This document shows, in pieces, positions 16,465 through 27,527 of a stretch of DNA of 36,339 bases. The stretch lies in contig NZ_JAIAZY010000044.1 in the NCBI RefSeq assembly GCF_019459225.1, forward strand, positions 1 to 36,339. The letters run 5' to 3'. The notes under the pieces are model-generated. The model was not told the DNA's origin and searched no databases. It saw only the letters and a program-made list of their open reading frames with translations. How positions within the stretch are numbered: the first letter of the stretch is position 1; the number at the start of each line of letters is the position of its first letter. A program made the translations under genes and the position numbers. Origin of the DNA: Bacillus sp. IITD106 (GTDB lineage: Bacteria; Bacillota; Bacilli; Bacillales; Bacillaceae_C).

Positions 16465-16793
16465 GATATATGTTCCTGCGTTAACCAACTAATGATGAGG
16501 GCTGCAGACTTTGCCCCGCCCATTGCAGATAATATCAGTAAAAATTGTTTAAAAATATCTTTAGTGCCTCCATCTAGAAATCCTCTTTCAAAGCTGTAGA
16601 CCGTGTCAAATGTGCCACCGATGGCCGCAATAATGGCCCAAATTCTTATTCTACTGCCAATTCGAGATATTTCAGTCAAAAGTGGTTCGCCCGTAATAAA
16701 TGCTGCTAGTCCCCCAATTAATGAACCCCCAAGGGTTACACCTAAGGCAATAAAAAAGCAGTTGAAAAACGTTGGAAAAAAAGCCTCATTCAT
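16461..16793 (-). CDS. ytrH: YtrH, sporulation membrane protein
   Basis: A 110-residue protein with three hydrophobic segments, about 9-33 (CFFIALGVTLGGSLIGGLAAF), 48-66 (RIWAIIAAIGGTFDTVYSF) and 83-103 (FLLILSAMGGAKSAALIISW). It matches YtrH, a sporulation protein under sigma-E in B. subtilis. The start follows CGGAGATGG. It is translationally coupled to ytrI. A perfect sigma-E-type -10 (CATACAAT) lies 58 bases upstream. Confidence 0.88.
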   Translation of the reverse strand: MNEAFFPTFFNCFFIALGVTLGGSLIGGLAAFITGEPLLTEISRIGSRIRIWAIIAAIGGTFDTVYSFERGFLDGGTKDIFKQFLLILSAMGGAKSAALIISWLTQEHIS

Positions 16794-16850
16794 AACACCA
16801 TCTCCGATTTTCTAAAATTACCTTTAAAAGATTATATGGGACAAAGGGTA

Positions 16851-16858
16851 ATTGTATG
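16851..16858 (-). promoter_or_regulatory. Candidate sigma-E -10 element for ytrHI
   Basis: On the minus strand this is CATACAAT, a perfect match to the mother-cell sigma-E -10. An ATAT-containing candidate -35 lies about 17-18 bases further upstream, longer than the usual 13-15, so only the -10 is strong. Confidence 0.4.
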
Positions 16859-16981
16859 AAAAAAGAGAAAGCGAACATATTTTCTTTTTTTACTTGCTGG
16901 TCCATAATAGAAGAAGGTTAATAGATATTTATTAAAATAAAAAGTTAATATTATTGATGAACGAGGGAAAGGGTGTGGACA

Positions 16982-19900
16982 ATGATTTTTTCCCATTTAC
17001 AAATATCAACAGCGTACAGTCTGCTATCCAGTACAATTTCTATTCCATCGCTTGTAGAAAAGGCGAAGGAATATAATTATTCAGCACTTGCCATCACGGA
17101 TCATCATGCTTTATATGGTGTGCTGCCATTTTATAAAGCATGTGTAAAAGCGAATATTAAGCCGATCATTGGAATGATTGCCGAGGTGAAATCAGAAGAA
17201 AGCAATGAAACGCATTCACTTGTATTGTTAGCGAAAACAAATCGGGGATATAAAAACTTATTGAAAATATCAAGTTATATTAAAACGTCCCATGAAGAGC
17301 ATATTTCCTTGATTAAACTCCAATCTTTAACGAGCGGTTTAATTGGCATGACAGCTGGGCGAGAAGGGGAAATTGGACAACTAATTTACGAGGGGAAAAT
17401 AAGTGAGGCAGCTGCCAAAATTAAATTATTTGGAGATCTATTTGAACAAGATTCCTTTTATATCACTCTACAACATTTTGGAATGGCCGAAGATGAATCA
17501 CTTAATAAAACCATCCATTCCATTGCTGAAAAAATAAACATACCTATTGTGGCAACGAATAATGTTAGATTTTTAGAGAAACAGGATGCTTTTGCCTATA
17601 CATGTTTGAAAGCCATTCGCGATGGAGAAAAACTGTCCAATTATGAAGAACCAACAGGAGAAGAAAGCGAGTATTACTTTAAAAGTCAGCAGGAAATGGC
17701 AGAATTATTTTCTAATATGCCTGAAGCATTGGAAAATACGCTGAAAATTGTAGAGCAATGTAACGTTATGATCGAGACAAATCAAGAGCTTCTTCCGAAG
17801 TATCCCATCTCAGAAGGTGAGAACGCGGAAGAACTTCTAAAAAGATTATGCTTCTCCGGTTTGAAAGCAAGAATAGCTCATTCAGATCAACGTTATATCG
17901 ATCGATTAAATTACGAATTAAAAATTATTGGGAAAATGGGATTTAATGATTATTTCTTAATTGTTTGGGATTTTATGAAATTTTCAAGAGAACAATCCAT
18001 ACTAACGGGACCTGGTCGTGGTTCGGCCGCAGGATCATTAGTCGCATATGTTCTCGGGATAACAGATGTCGATCCGATTGAACATGGATTGTTATTTGAA
18101 CGGTTTCTCAACCCAGAACGTGTAAGTATGCCAGATATTGATATTGATTTTCCTGACCATCGACGTGATGAAGTGATTGAATATGTCATGAATAAATATG
18201 GAAAATTACACGTAGCCCAGATCATTACATTTGGAACTTTCGCAACAAAAGCGGCAATTCGTGATACTGCGAGAGTTTTTGGGATGAACTCAAGGGAAAT
18301 GGATCAGCTATCTAGACTCATTCCTTCGAGATTTGGGTCAAACCTTGAACAAGCTTTTAAAGAGTCTGAAGGGTTACAAGCTTTCGTAAATGAATCGGAT
18401 TTAAATCGAAAACTATACGAGACAGCATTGAAAATAGAAGGTTTGCCGCGTCATACTTCCACTCATGCAGCTGGAGTAATTATTTCTGAAAAACCTCTAA
18501 CAGACACCATTCCGATTCAGGGCGGCGAGACTGGAACTTATTTAACTCAGTTTCCGATGGAGGACTTAGAAGAAATTGGTCTGCTAAAAATGGACTTTCT
18601 AGGCCTGCGCAACTTGTCCTTGCTGGAAAGAGTCATAAAAAGTATTGATAGACAAACCGGAAAAAAAATATACCCTAAAGAGATTCCATTTCATGACGAG
18701 AAAACATTTAACATGTTGAAAAAAGGAGATACAACAGGAATTTTCCAGTTAGAATCAGAAGGGATGAGAAAGGTTCTCCGAGAACTTGGCCCAACAGAAT
18801 TTGAAGATATTGTGGCTGTCAATGCGCTCTACAGGCCAGGACCAATGGAAAATATTCCTGAGTATATTGCCCGCAAACACGGAAAAAAACAAGTTCAGTT
18901 TCTTCACCCAGATTTAAAACCTATTTTGGAACTAACCTATGGAGTCATCGTATACCAAGAGCAAATTATGCAGATCGCTTCTGTTATGGCAGGTTTTACA
19001 TTGGGTGAAGCTGATTTGCTGCGCAGAGCGGTAAGTAAGAAAAAGAAAGAAGTTTTGGACCGTGAGCGAAAGCATTTTGTAGAAGGAGCTTTAAAAAAAG
19101 GCTACGATGAAAAATTGGCCAACGCTACATACGATTTAATTGTTCGCTTTGCCAATTATGGATTTAATAGAAGTCACGCTGTTGCTTATAGTGTCATTTC
19201 ATGGCAGCTAAGCTATTTAAAAGCAAACTTTCCGAAGGATTTTATGGCGGCATTACTCACTTCTGTCATTGGAAATGAGGATAAAATTGCTGAATACATT
19301 TCTGAAGTAAAGCATATGGGTATAAAGGTGCTCCCACCTTCTGTTAATCACAGTCATTATCCTTTTATTGCTGAAAAAGGAGGAATTAGATTTAGCCTTG
19401 CCGCGATAAGGGGGATAGGTGTTTCAACTTTAAAGGAAATGATAAAAGTCCGTAATGTAAAGCCTTTTAAAGATCTTTTTGATTTTTGCTTAAGAGTGCC
19501 GCAAAGGGCGGTAAATCGAAAAAATTTGGAAGCACTTGTTCATGCTGGCGCATTTGATGAATTTGGTTATGATCGCGCAGTTTTATTGGCTACTTTAGAT
19601 GTGGCCATGGAGCATGCTGAATTAATGAGACCATCCGAAGAAAGTATGGATTTATTTGAAGAAGACGAGATGTTTCGTATTCAGCCAAAATACATTGAAG
19701 TTGAACCAATTAGTTCGACAGATAAGCTATTATTAGAAAAACTCGCGCTCGGACTATATATTTCTGATCATCCCGTTACGATGTATTCGGATCGTTTTCT
19801 TTCAGCAGGAACTATTCCGCTCATTGAATTAAAACCGAATCAAAGGAAAATATCAGTGGGAGTTTATATTACAAGCGTCAAAACAATTAGAACAAAAAAA

Positions 19901-20326
19901 GGTGACTTAATGGCATTTTTAAAGTTAAGTGATCCGACGGAGGATATCGAGGCGGTCGTATTCCCAGAAACATATAAACGTTTTGCATTAATTTGCAAAG
20001 AAGGAGAAATAGTTCTCGTTTCAGGGAATATAGAAAGTAGGGATGGAAATCTTCAATTCATTATCCAACAAATGCAGCTTGCAAAAGATTTGAAGGAACC
20101 CGCTACACTATATCTTAAAATTAGTGCCGAAATGCATTCGAAAGAAACCCTTCATTCTTTGCATGAAATTATTCGGAAGCATAAAGGTGAAACGGCCATT
20201 GTCCTTTATTATGAAACAACTAGAAAAACAATTAAATTATCAAAGAACGATTGGATTGAGCCAACAAGTACAGCATTAAATGAGATTAGAAATCTGCTTG
20301 GACATCATTGCGTCATCTTAAAATAG
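16982..20326 (+). CDS. dnaE: DNA polymerase III alpha subunit DnaE
   Basis: An 1114-residue replicative polymerase, which in Gram-positives extends RNA primers before handing over to PolC. The N-terminal PHP domain (about 1-200) contains HLQISTAYSLL and ITDHHALYG. The catalytic palm has PDIDIDFPDHRRDEV with aspartates near 385 and 387. Other family segments are GPGRGSAAGSLVAY and NRSHAVAYS. A C-terminal OB-fold (about 955-1035, ISVGVYITSVKTIRTKKG) follows. Length matches B. subtilis DnaE; no 3'-5' exonuclease insert is present, separating it from PolC. ATG 16982 is preferred over GTG 16973 on ribosome-site spacing. Confidence 0.97.
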   Translation: MIFSHLQISTAYSLLSSTISIPSLVEKAKEYNYSALAITDHHALYGVLPFYKACVKANIKPIIGMIAEVKSEESNETHSLVLLAKTNRGYKNLLKISSYIKTSHEEHISLIKLQSLTSGLIGMTAGREGEIGQLIYEGKISEAAAKIKLFGDLFEQDSFYITLQHFGMAEDESLNKTIHSIAEKINIPIVATNNVRFLEKQDAFAYTCLKAIRDGEKLSNYEEPTGEESEYYFKSQQEMAELFSNMPEALENTLKIVEQCNVMIETNQELLPKYPISEGENAEELLKRLCFSGLKARIAHSDQRYIDRLNYELKIIGKMGFNDYFLIVWDFMKFSREQSILTGPGRGSAAGSLVAYVLGITDVDPIEHGLLFERFLNPERVSMPDIDIDFPDHRRDEVIEYVMNKYGKLHVAQIITFGTFATKAAIRDTARVFGMNSREMDQLSRLIPSRFGSNLEQAFKESEGLQAFVNESDLNRKLYETALKIEGLPRHTSTHAAGVIISEKPLTDTIPIQGGETGTYLTQFPMEDLEEIGLLKMDFLGLRNLSLLERVIKSIDRQTGKKIYPKEIPFHDEKTFNMLKKGDTTGIFQLESEGMRKVLRELGPTEFEDIVAVNALYRPGPMENIPEYIARKHGKKQVQFLHPDLKPILELTYGVIVYQEQIMQIASVMAGFTLGEADLLRRAVSKKKKEVLDRERKHFVEGALKKGYDEKLANATYDLIVRFANYGFNRSHAVAYSVISWQLSYLKANFPKDFMAALLTSVIGNEDKIAEYISEVKHMGIKVLPPSVNHSHYPFIAEKGGIRFSLAAIRGIGVSTLKEMIKVRNVKPFKDLFDFCLRVPQRAVNRKNLEALVHAGAFDEFGYDRAVLLATLDVAMEHAELMRPSEESMDLFEEDEMFRIQPKYIEVEPISSTDKLLLEKLALGLYISDHPVTMYSDRFLSAGTIPLIELKPNQRKISVGVYITSVKTIRTKKGDLMAFLKLSDPTEDIEAVVFPETYKRFALICKEGEIVLVSGNIESRDGNLQFIIQQMQLAKDLKEPATLYLKISAEMHSKETLHSLHEIIRKHKGETAIVLYYETTRKTIKLSKNDWIEPTSTALNEIRNLLGHHCVILK

Positions 20327-20334
20327 TTTTTTCA

Positions 20335-20357
20335 AATAGACAAAAATATGTTATATT
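20335..20357 (+). promoter_or_regulatory. Candidate -10 region of the malic-enzyme operon promoter
   Basis: TATATT (20352-20357) fits a -10 element; a weak TTTTCA-like -35 would lie 17 bases upstream near the dnaE stop. A start about 7 bases later would put the palindrome at 20374-20386 at roughly +10 to +23. Confidence 0.4.
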
Positions 20358-20373
20358 GTTTTAGAAGCTTTTT

Positions 20374-20386
20374 GTGGTCAGACCAC
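20374..20386 (+). promoter_or_regulatory. FadR-subfamily GntR operator before malic enzyme
   Basis: GTGGTC-A-GACCAC is a perfect 13-bp palindrome containing TGGTC-N-GACCA, the consensus of FadR-subfamily GntR regulators (PdhR, LldR and relatives). It is just downstream of the candidate -10, a typical repressor position. The operon it precedes encodes a FadR-type regulator at 21786. Confidence 0.7.
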
Positions 20387-20541
20387 TTTTGACCTACGAA
20401 TTGTAATTCGGCTGTTTAATGTAAAACTAGCTCCAACTCAAGTTATTTTGCCCTTTTAGGGTGTGCGTTGTAAAGATGGTTGTGATTTTTCTATGGACAA
20501 GTTACTTTCAGTGGATTCAGTAAAAGAAGGAGTGAAACTCT

Positions 20542-21780
20542 TTGACTTTGCGTGAAGAAGCACTGCATATGCACAAGATTCACAAAGGGAAGCTGGAATC
20601 AAAATCAAAGGTTGAAGTTAAAAATGCTAGGGACTTAAGTCTTGCCTATTCTCCTGGTGTAGCAGAGCCTTGCAAGGAAATTTATGAAAAGCCTGAAACA
20701 GTGTACGAATATACAATGAAAGGCAATATGGTAGCGGTTGTTTCTGACGGTACCGCCGTCCTGGGACTTGGAAATATTGGTCCTGAAGCAGCTCTTCCTG
20801 TTATGGAAGGAAAAGCAGTACTTTTTAAAAGCTTTGCCGGTGTGGATGCTTTTCCGATTTGTGTAAATACTCATAATATTGAAGAAATCATCCAAACTGT
20901 TAAGATTCTTGAACCGAATTTTGGGGGAGTGAATCTAGAAGATATCGCTGCTCCTAATTGTTTCGTGATTGAGGAAAGATTAAAGAAAGAGACGAATATT
21001 CCTATTTTTCATGATGACCAGCACGGAACAGCGATTGTTACAGTAGCAGGACTTGTGAATGCACTCAAAATTACCGGGCGAAGCATGTCCAGTATAAGGG
21101 TTGTTGCCAATGGAGCAGGTGCTGCAGGTATCGCCATTATTAAACTTTTATATAGCTATGGAGTCAGAGATATCATCATGTGTGACTCAAAGGGTGCAAT
21201 CTATGAAGGGCGTACAGAAGGCATGAATGATGTAAAAGCAGCTGTTGCAAAATATACGAATCGCGATAAAGCGAGTGGAAGTTTAAAAGATGTTATACAA
21301 GGTGCAGATGTGTTTATCGGCGTATCTGTTGCAGGAGCATTGACAAAAGAGATGGTCCAATCGATGAATCCTGAGCCTATTATTTTTGCTATGGCAAATC
21401 CTGTGCCAGAAATTATGCCTGATGAAGCAATGGATGCAGGAGCAAAAGTAATTGGGACTGGACGTTCAGATTTTCCTAATCAAGTGAATAACGTCCTTGC
21501 GTTCCCAGGAATTTTTAGAGGGGCTCTCGACGTCAGGGCTACTCATATTAATGAAAAAATGAAGCAGGCAGCCGTTTCAGCGATAGCAGATCTAATTCCT
21601 GACGAAGAATTGACTGCCGAATATGTTATCCCGGGACCTTTTGACCCTCGTGTTGCTCCTCATGTTGCAGCTGCAGTAGCTAAAGCAGCGATGGAAACAG
21701 GAGTTGCTCGGATAAAAGTTGACCCGGAAGAAGTTAAGAAAAGGACGATGCGGCTCGCTGTGATAGGAAAAGGCGAGTGA
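20542..21780 (+). CDS. ytsJ: NAD(P)-dependent malic enzyme
   Basis: A 412-residue malic enzyme of the short bacterial type that oxidatively decarboxylates malate to pyruvate; the B. subtilis YtsJ at this locus favours NADP and helps supply NADPH. It shows SLAYSPGVAEPC, the malate-site segments EGKAVLFKSFAGVDAFP and NLEDIAAPNCF, FHDDQHGTA, and a Rossmann motif VVANGAGAAGIA. No C-terminal phosphotransacetylase domain is present. Start is TTG 20542 after GAAGGAGTG. A 215-base leader carries a FadR-type operator, and the next gene encodes a FadR-type regulator. Confidence 0.95.
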   Translation: MTLREEALHMHKIHKGKLESKSKVEVKNARDLSLAYSPGVAEPCKEIYEKPETVYEYTMKGNMVAVVSDGTAVLGLGNIGPEAALPVMEGKAVLFKSFAGVDAFPICVNTHNIEEIIQTVKILEPNFGGVNLEDIAAPNCFVIEERLKKETNIPIFHDDQHGTAIVTVAGLVNALKITGRSMSSIRVVANGAGAAGIAIIKLLYSYGVRDIIMCDSKGAIYEGRTEGMNDVKAAVAKYTNRDKASGSLKDVIQGADVFIGVSVAGALTKEMVQSMNPEPIIFAMANPVPEIMPDEAMDAGAKVIGTGRSDFPNQVNNVLAFPGIFRGALDVRATHINEKMKQAAVSAIADLIPDEELTAEYVIPGPFDPRVAPHVAAAVAKAAMETGVARIKVDPEEVKKRTMRLAVIGKGE

Positions 21781-21785
21781 GAGAA

Positions 21786-22391
21786 ATGAGCCATTCCAAA
21801 GTATATCTTAGTATTGTGAAAGATATAAGAGAAATGATATCTAACGATGGTTTAAAACAAGGAGATAAAATTCCATCTGAGCGTGAATTATCTGAGCGAC
21901 TAAAAGTAGGTCGCTCTTCAGTCCGTGAAGCCCTTAGATCGCTGGAACTTTTAGGTTTGATCGAGACACGGCGAGGAGAGGGAACTTTTTTAGGAGATTT
22001 TAGAAATAATCAACTGATTAAGTTGCTGGGCATGTTTATTTTAGAAGATCCAAATGTAAAAAATGATATAACGAAGACGAAGGAAATACTTGAAAAAAAT
22101 ATCATTCGAAATCTTTGTTTATTAGAGGACAAAGAGGAGTTTCAAAAATTAAAAAAAGATGCGATTCAAGAAAGTGATACTCTTTTTGATAAGATAATGG
22201 CTTTAGAAAGAAATTACCTTCTCTATAGGATTTGGGAAGTATTGAAAAGCTATTCCACAGAAATAGTGGACAATAAAGTCCAACTAAGGCAAAATAGTGT
22301 AATGCCTTTATTAGATGCCCTTATTGAAGGTAATTACGACAAAGCCATTGCTATTTATGAGAAAAAGGACTCTAGTCATTCTCTTATCTAG
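21786..22391 (+). CDS. GntR family transcriptional regulator, FadR subfamily with a short C-terminal domain
   Basis: A 201-residue protein. The winged helix (about residues 7-72) contains GDKIPSERELSERLKVGRSS, then VREALRSLELLGLIETRRGEGTF, very typical of FadR/PdhR regulators. The C-terminal part is helical but only about 125 residues long and has no histidine in the places where FCD domains bind metal, so the effector site differs or is reduced. ATG 21786 is preferred; GTG 21777 would overlap the malic-enzyme stop. The perfect TGGTC-N-GACCA palindrome at 20374 suggests it controls its own operon, with malic enzyme and possibly accDA as targets. Confidence 0.88.
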   Translation: MSHSKVYLSIVKDIREMISNDGLKQGDKIPSERELSERLKVGRSSVREALRSLELLGLIETRRGEGTFLGDFRNNQLIKLLGMFILEDPNVKNDITKTKEILEKNIIRNLCLLEDKEEFQKLKKDAIQESDTLFDKIMALERNYLLYRIWEVLKSYSTEIVDNKVQLRQNSVMPLLDALIEGNYDKAIAIYEKKDSSHSLI

Positions 22392-22442
22392 CAGATTAAA
22401 ATACTAATTAGTTGATAAAAGTCGTTTTTAGGGGGACTCAGA

Positions 22443-23312
22443 TTGCTTAAGGACCTTTTTTCTAAACCTAAAAAGAAAAAATATGCAGCTATTCCTTCGG
22501 AAGCAGCAAAACAAGATGTTCCAGAAGGAATTATGACAAAATGTCCAGAATGTAGAAAAATAATGTATACAAAGGACTTGCAAAAAAACTTAAAGGTGTG
22601 CCTCCACTGTGATCACCATATGAGGATGACAGCATATGAACGTGTCGAAAGCCTCCTTGATGAGGGGTCATTCGTTGCATTTGAAGAACAGATTGCGTCA
22701 TCAAACCCACTTGGGTTCCCGGGTTATTTAGAGAAGCTTGAAAAAGATAAGAAAAGTACGAATTTGGATGAGGCCGTATTAACAGGCACTGGTAAAATAA
22801 ATGGATTAAGCGTTGTAATCGCCATTATGGATTCGCATTTCCGAATGGGAAGTATGGGGTCTGTTGTCGGTGAAAAAATCGCCAGAGCCATTGAAGAAGC
22901 AGCTAGGCTAGGAGTTCCATTTTTAATCTTTACTGCATCAGGTGGGGCAAGAATGCAGGAAGGCGTTTTGTCACTCATGCAAATGGCTAAGACTAGCGCA
23001 GCATTGAAAATGTTTAGCGACAAGGGTGGGCTAATTATCTCGTTTATGACACATCCTACTACTGGCGGAGTGTCAGCAAGCTTTGCTTCATTGGGAGATT
23101 ATAATTTTGCCGAGCCAAAAGCTTTGATTGGATTCGCTGGCAGAAGAGTCATTGAGCAAACAATACGTGAAGAGCTTCCAGATGATTTTCAAACCGCTGA
23201 GTTTCTTCTTGAGCACGGGCAGCTTGATGCTGTTATCCACCGTAAGGATATAAAAGACAAATTAACGATCGTACTCGAAATTCATCAGCAAGAAGGTGAA
23301 CTCACATGGTAA
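22443..23312 (+). CDS. accD: Acetyl-CoA carboxylase, carboxyltransferase beta subunit
   Basis: A 289-residue subunit which with AccA transfers the carboxyl group from carboxybiotin to acetyl-CoA, making malonyl-CoA. The N-terminal zinc ribbon has Cys34, Cys37, Cys53 and Cys56. The crotonase-like core has [24 protein letters not shown] and [17 protein letters not shown]. Length and N-terminus (MLKDLFSK) match B. subtilis. Start is TTG 22443 after AGGGGG. It overlaps accA by 7 bases. It follows the GntR gene by 51 bases, so cotranscription with the malic-enzyme operon is possible. Confidence 0.97.
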   Translation: MLKDLFSKPKKKKYAAIPSEAAKQDVPEGIMTKCPECRKIMYTKDLQKNLKVCLHCDHHMRMTAYERVESLLDEGSFVAFEEQIASSNPLGFPGYLEKLEKDKKSTNLDEAVLTGTGKINGLSVVIAIMDSHFRMGSMGSVVGEKIARAIEEAARLGVPFLIFTASGGARMQEGVLSLMQMAKTSAALKMFSDKGGLIISFMTHPTTGGVSASFASLGDYNFAEPKALIGFAGRRVIEQTIREELPDDFQTAEFLLEHGQLDAVIHRKDIKDKLTIVLEIHQQEGELTW

Positions 23313-24286
23313 ATGGATTGGAATTTGAAAAGCCTGTTCTGGAACTTCGTAATAAAATTGCGGAACTAAGAGAATTCACGAAAAACTCCGAAGTTGATTT
23401 GTCTGAAGAAATTGACAAGCTAGAAGCACGATTAGAAAAACTTGAAAAAGATATATATGAAAATATGGCCCCTTGGGATCGTGTGCAAGTAGCCAGACAT
23501 GCTAATAGGCCCACAACATTAGACTATATAGATTTACTTTTTACCGATTTTTTTGAACTTCATGGAGACAGAGTATTTGGAGATGATGCGGCATTAGTTG
23601 GTGGAATCGCAAAATATAAAGGGATTCCTGTCACGGTTGTCGGACACCAGCGCGGAAGAGATACGAAGGAAAATATCCGCCGTAATTTTGGAATGCCTCA
23701 CCCCGAAGGATACCGAAAAGCTTTGCGTCTCATGAAACAAGCAGAAAAATTTAATCGTCCTGTGATTTGTTTTATTGATACGAAAGGTGCTTTTCCTGGA
23801 AAAGCTGCTGAAGAACGAGGACAAAGTGAAGCAATCGCGAGAAATCTTTTTGAAATGGCTGGACTTACTGTTCCTATTATTTGCATCGTAATTGGTGAAG
23901 GGGGAAGCGGAGGAGCTCTCGGACTAGGTGTGGGGGATCGGATCTTCATGCTTGAGAATTCTACTTACTCTGTTATTTCACCGGAAGGAGCCGCTTCTAT
24001 ATTATGGAAAGATGCTTCTTTAGCTAAGAAAGCTGCGGAAGCAATGAAAATAACGGCACCCGACTTAAAAGAACTTGGTATTATCGATGAAATCATTCCA
24101 GAAATAAAAGGCGGGGCTCATAGAGATGTAGAGGGGCAAGCGAAAGAAATTGATAGAGTTCTGTTAAAAGCTCTTCAGCAGCTTCAATCGATTCCTGTTG
24201 ATACGCTCATAGAAGACCGCTATCAAAAGTTTAAAAATATGGGTAAATATTCGGAAACAAACGAATTAGAAAATATTCACTTTTAA
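23306..24286 (+). CDS. accA: Acetyl-CoA carboxylase, carboxyltransferase alpha subunit
   Basis: A 326-residue partner of AccD. After a helical N-terminus ([20 protein letters not shown]) the carboxyltransferase core shows [45 protein letters not shown] and [15 protein letters not shown], all typical. Its start overlaps the accD stop by 7 bases after AAGGTGAA. A short hairpin follows the stop, ending this transcription unit before pfkA. Confidence 0.97.
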   Translation: MVNGLEFEKPVLELRNKIAELREFTKNSEVDLSEEIDKLEARLEKLEKDIYENMAPWDRVQVARHANRPTTLDYIDLLFTDFFELHGDRVFGDDAALVGGIAKYKGIPVTVVGHQRGRDTKENIRRNFGMPHPEGYRKALRLMKQAEKFNRPVICFIDTKGAFPGKAAEERGQSEAIARNLFEMAGLTVPIICIVIGEGGSGGALGLGVGDRIFMLENSTYSVISPEGAASILWKDASLAKKAAEAMKITAPDLKELGIIDEIIPEIKGGAHRDVEGQAKEIDRVLLKALQQLQSIPVDTLIEDRYQKFKNMGKYSETNELENIHF

Positions 24287-24320
24287 AGGTATTGCCTATT
24301 TAGCGCAATGCCTTCTTTAA
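24286..24320 (+). terminator. Hairpin after accA
   Basis: AAGGTATTGC (24286-24295) pairs with GCAATGCCTT (24305-24314), with one G-U pair and a 9-base loop, followed by CTTTAA. It begins at the last base of the accA stop codon. Confidence 0.6.
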
Positions 24321-25617
<1,297 letters not shown>

Positions 25618-25665
25618 CTTTTTACATATGCAGCATGCGTCTTTAGATCTTAGGAGGAAAAAAAC

Positions 25666-27426
25666 ATGAAGAAGACAAAAATTGTTTGTACGATCGGACC
25701 GGCAAGTGAAAATCCCGAAACATTGCTAAAACTTATCAATGCAGGAATGAATGTAGCACGATTAAACTTTTCGCATGGTGATCATCAAGAACATTTAAAT
25801 AGAATCGTAAACATTCGAGAAGCTGCCAAAAAAGCTGGAAAAAATATCGGGATTTTATTAGATACAAAAGGTCCTGAAATAAGAACACATGATATGAAAA
25901 ATGGAGCCATTGAACTTAAAGAAGGAAATACGATCATTGTTTCAATGGAAGAGGTTGAAGGGACTGAGGAGAAATTTTCTATTTCCTACTCTGGACTGAT
26001 AAATGATGTTCATAAAGGTTCTAATATATTATTGGATGACGGTTTAATCGCTCTTGAAGTTGTAGAGATTAAGAGAGAGTCAAGTGAAATAGTAACGAAA
26101 GTGTTGAATAGCGGAACTCTAAAAAACAAAAAAGGTGTCAATGTTCCTGGTGTATCTGTCAATCTTCCAGGTATGACAGAAAAAGACGCGAAAGATATAT
26201 TATTTGGAATTGAGCAAGGTGTTGATTTCATTGCAGCCTCATTTGTAAGAAGAGCAACGGATGTTTTAGAAATCAGACAGCTTCTCGAAGAAAACGGCGG
26301 TTCTTACATCAATATTATTCCTAAGATTGAAAATCAGGAAGGCGTAGACAATATCGATGAAATTTTAGCTGTTTCAGATGGACTAATGGTTGCGCGTGGG
26401 GATTTAGGTGTTGAAATTCCTACAGAGGCAGTTCCTCTCGTTCAAAAGCAGTTAATAAGAAAATGCAACGAAGTTGGTAAACCAGTTATAACCGCAACAC
26501 AAATGCTTGATTCTATGCAACGCAACCCTAGACCGACTAGAGCAGAAGCGAGTGACGTAGCAAATGCTATTTTAGATGGATCTGATGCAGTCATGTTATC
26601 TGGAGAAACAGCAGCAGGATTATATCCAGTCGAAGCTGTACAAACGATGCATAATATTGCCGTTTCTACAGAAAAAGCACTTAACCATCAAGAAGTTTTG
26701 TCTTATTTAAGAAAAAATAGCGAACCGAATATGACAGATGCTATTTGCCAATCCGTTGCACATACAGCCATTAATTTAGAAGTTAATGCGATCGTTACAC
26801 CTACTGACAGCGGTCATACAGCACGTATGATTTCAAAATATCGCCCTAAAGCTCCAATTATTGCCGTTACGTATAACGAAGCAATTGTACGGCGACTTTC
26901 CTTAAAATGGGGAGTGTATCCACAAATGGGACAAAAAGTCTCATCTACTGACGAAATGCTTGAGCGTGCAGTAGAGGAAAGTTTAAATACAGGCTTGGTT
27001 CAGCATGGAGATCTTATTATCATTACAGGTGGCGTCCCAGTAGGTGAAAAAGGGACAACCAATTTAATGAAGGTCCATGTCGTGGGGGATGTATTGGCGA
27101 AAGGACAAGGAATCGGACGGAAATCAGCATTCGGAAAAGCAGTAATTGTGAAAGACGCTGTGGAAGCAAAAGAAAAAATTGTTCCAGGGTCTGTCATGGT
27201 TGCAATCGGAACGGATAGAGAAATGGTCTCTCTATTAGAAAATTGTTCTGCATTAATAACCGAAGAAGGCGGATTAACAAGTCACGCTGCAGTAGTTGGC
27301 ATCAACTTAGGAATTCCTGTAATTGTTGGTGTTGAAGATGCAACGAAGATCTTTAAAGACGGTCAAGATATTACTGTCGATTCTACACGCGGTGTGATTT
27401 ACAACGGACATGCTAGTGTACTTTAA
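25666..27426 (+). CDS. pyk: Pyruvate kinase with C-terminal PEP-utiliser-like domain
   Basis: A 586-residue enzyme converting PEP and ADP to pyruvate and ATP. The barrel domain has [21 protein letters not shown] and [12 protein letters not shown] (catalytic and metal sites), with an inserted B domain, then the C domain ending near [11 protein letters not shown]. As in Bacillus and Geobacillus, an extra domain of about 110 residues follows, related to the phosphohistidine swivel domain of PEP-utilising enzymes; it keeps [11 protein letters not shown] with His540. The start follows TAGGAGG. It is the last gene of pfkA-pyk. Confidence 0.97.
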   Translation: MKKTKIVCTIGPASENPETLLKLINAGMNVARLNFSHGDHQEHLNRIVNIREAAKKAGKNIGILLDTKGPEIRTHDMKNGAIELKEGNTIIVSMEEVEGTEEKFSISYSGLINDVHKGSNILLDDGLIALEVVEIKRESSEIVTKVLNSGTLKNKKGVNVPGVSVNLPGMTEKDAKDILFGIEQGVDFIAASFVRRATDVLEIRQLLEENGGSYINIIPKIENQEGVDNIDEILAVSDGLMVARGDLGVEIPTEAVPLVQKQLIRKCNEVGKPVITATQMLDSMQRNPRPTRAEASDVANAILDGSDAVMLSGETAAGLYPVEAVQTMHNIAVSTEKALNHQEVLSYLRKNSEPNMTDAICQSVAHTAINLEVNAIVTPTDSGHTARMISKYRPKAPIIAVTYNEAIVRRLSLKWGVYPQMGQKVSSTDEMLERAVEESLNTGLVQHGDLIIITGGVPVGEKGTTNLMKVHVVGDVLAKGQGIGRKSAFGKAVIVKDAVEAKEKIVPGSVMVAIGTDREMVSLLENCSALITEEGGLTSHAAVVGINLGIPVIVGVEDATKIFKDGQDITVDSTRGVIYNGHASVL

Positions 27427-27433
27427 AGAAAAT

Positions 27434-27477
27434 AAAGATGCCGGACTTTTATAAAGGTCGGCATCTTTTATTTTTCA
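27434..27477 (+). terminator. Terminator of pfkA-pyk
   Basis: AAAGATGCCG (27434-27443) pairs with CGGCATCTTT (27459-27468), followed by a T-rich run (TTTATTTTT). Confidence 0.88.
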
Positions 27478-27487
27478 TTGTGAAAAA

Positions 27488-27496
27488 TGTTATAAT
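27488..27496 (+). promoter_or_regulatory. Extended -10 promoter of fxsA
   Basis: TG-T-TATAAT (27488-27496) is a perfect extended -10, 32 bases before the fxsA start. Confidence 0.6.
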
Positions 27497-27527
27497 GATA
27501 AAAAATCAACGAGAGATGTGATTTCGT

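Noticed and set aside
22395-22425. FapR operator before accD
   Set aside because: The AT-rich stretch has TACTAATTAGT, with arms in the opposite order to the FapR site (TTAGTA...TACTAA).
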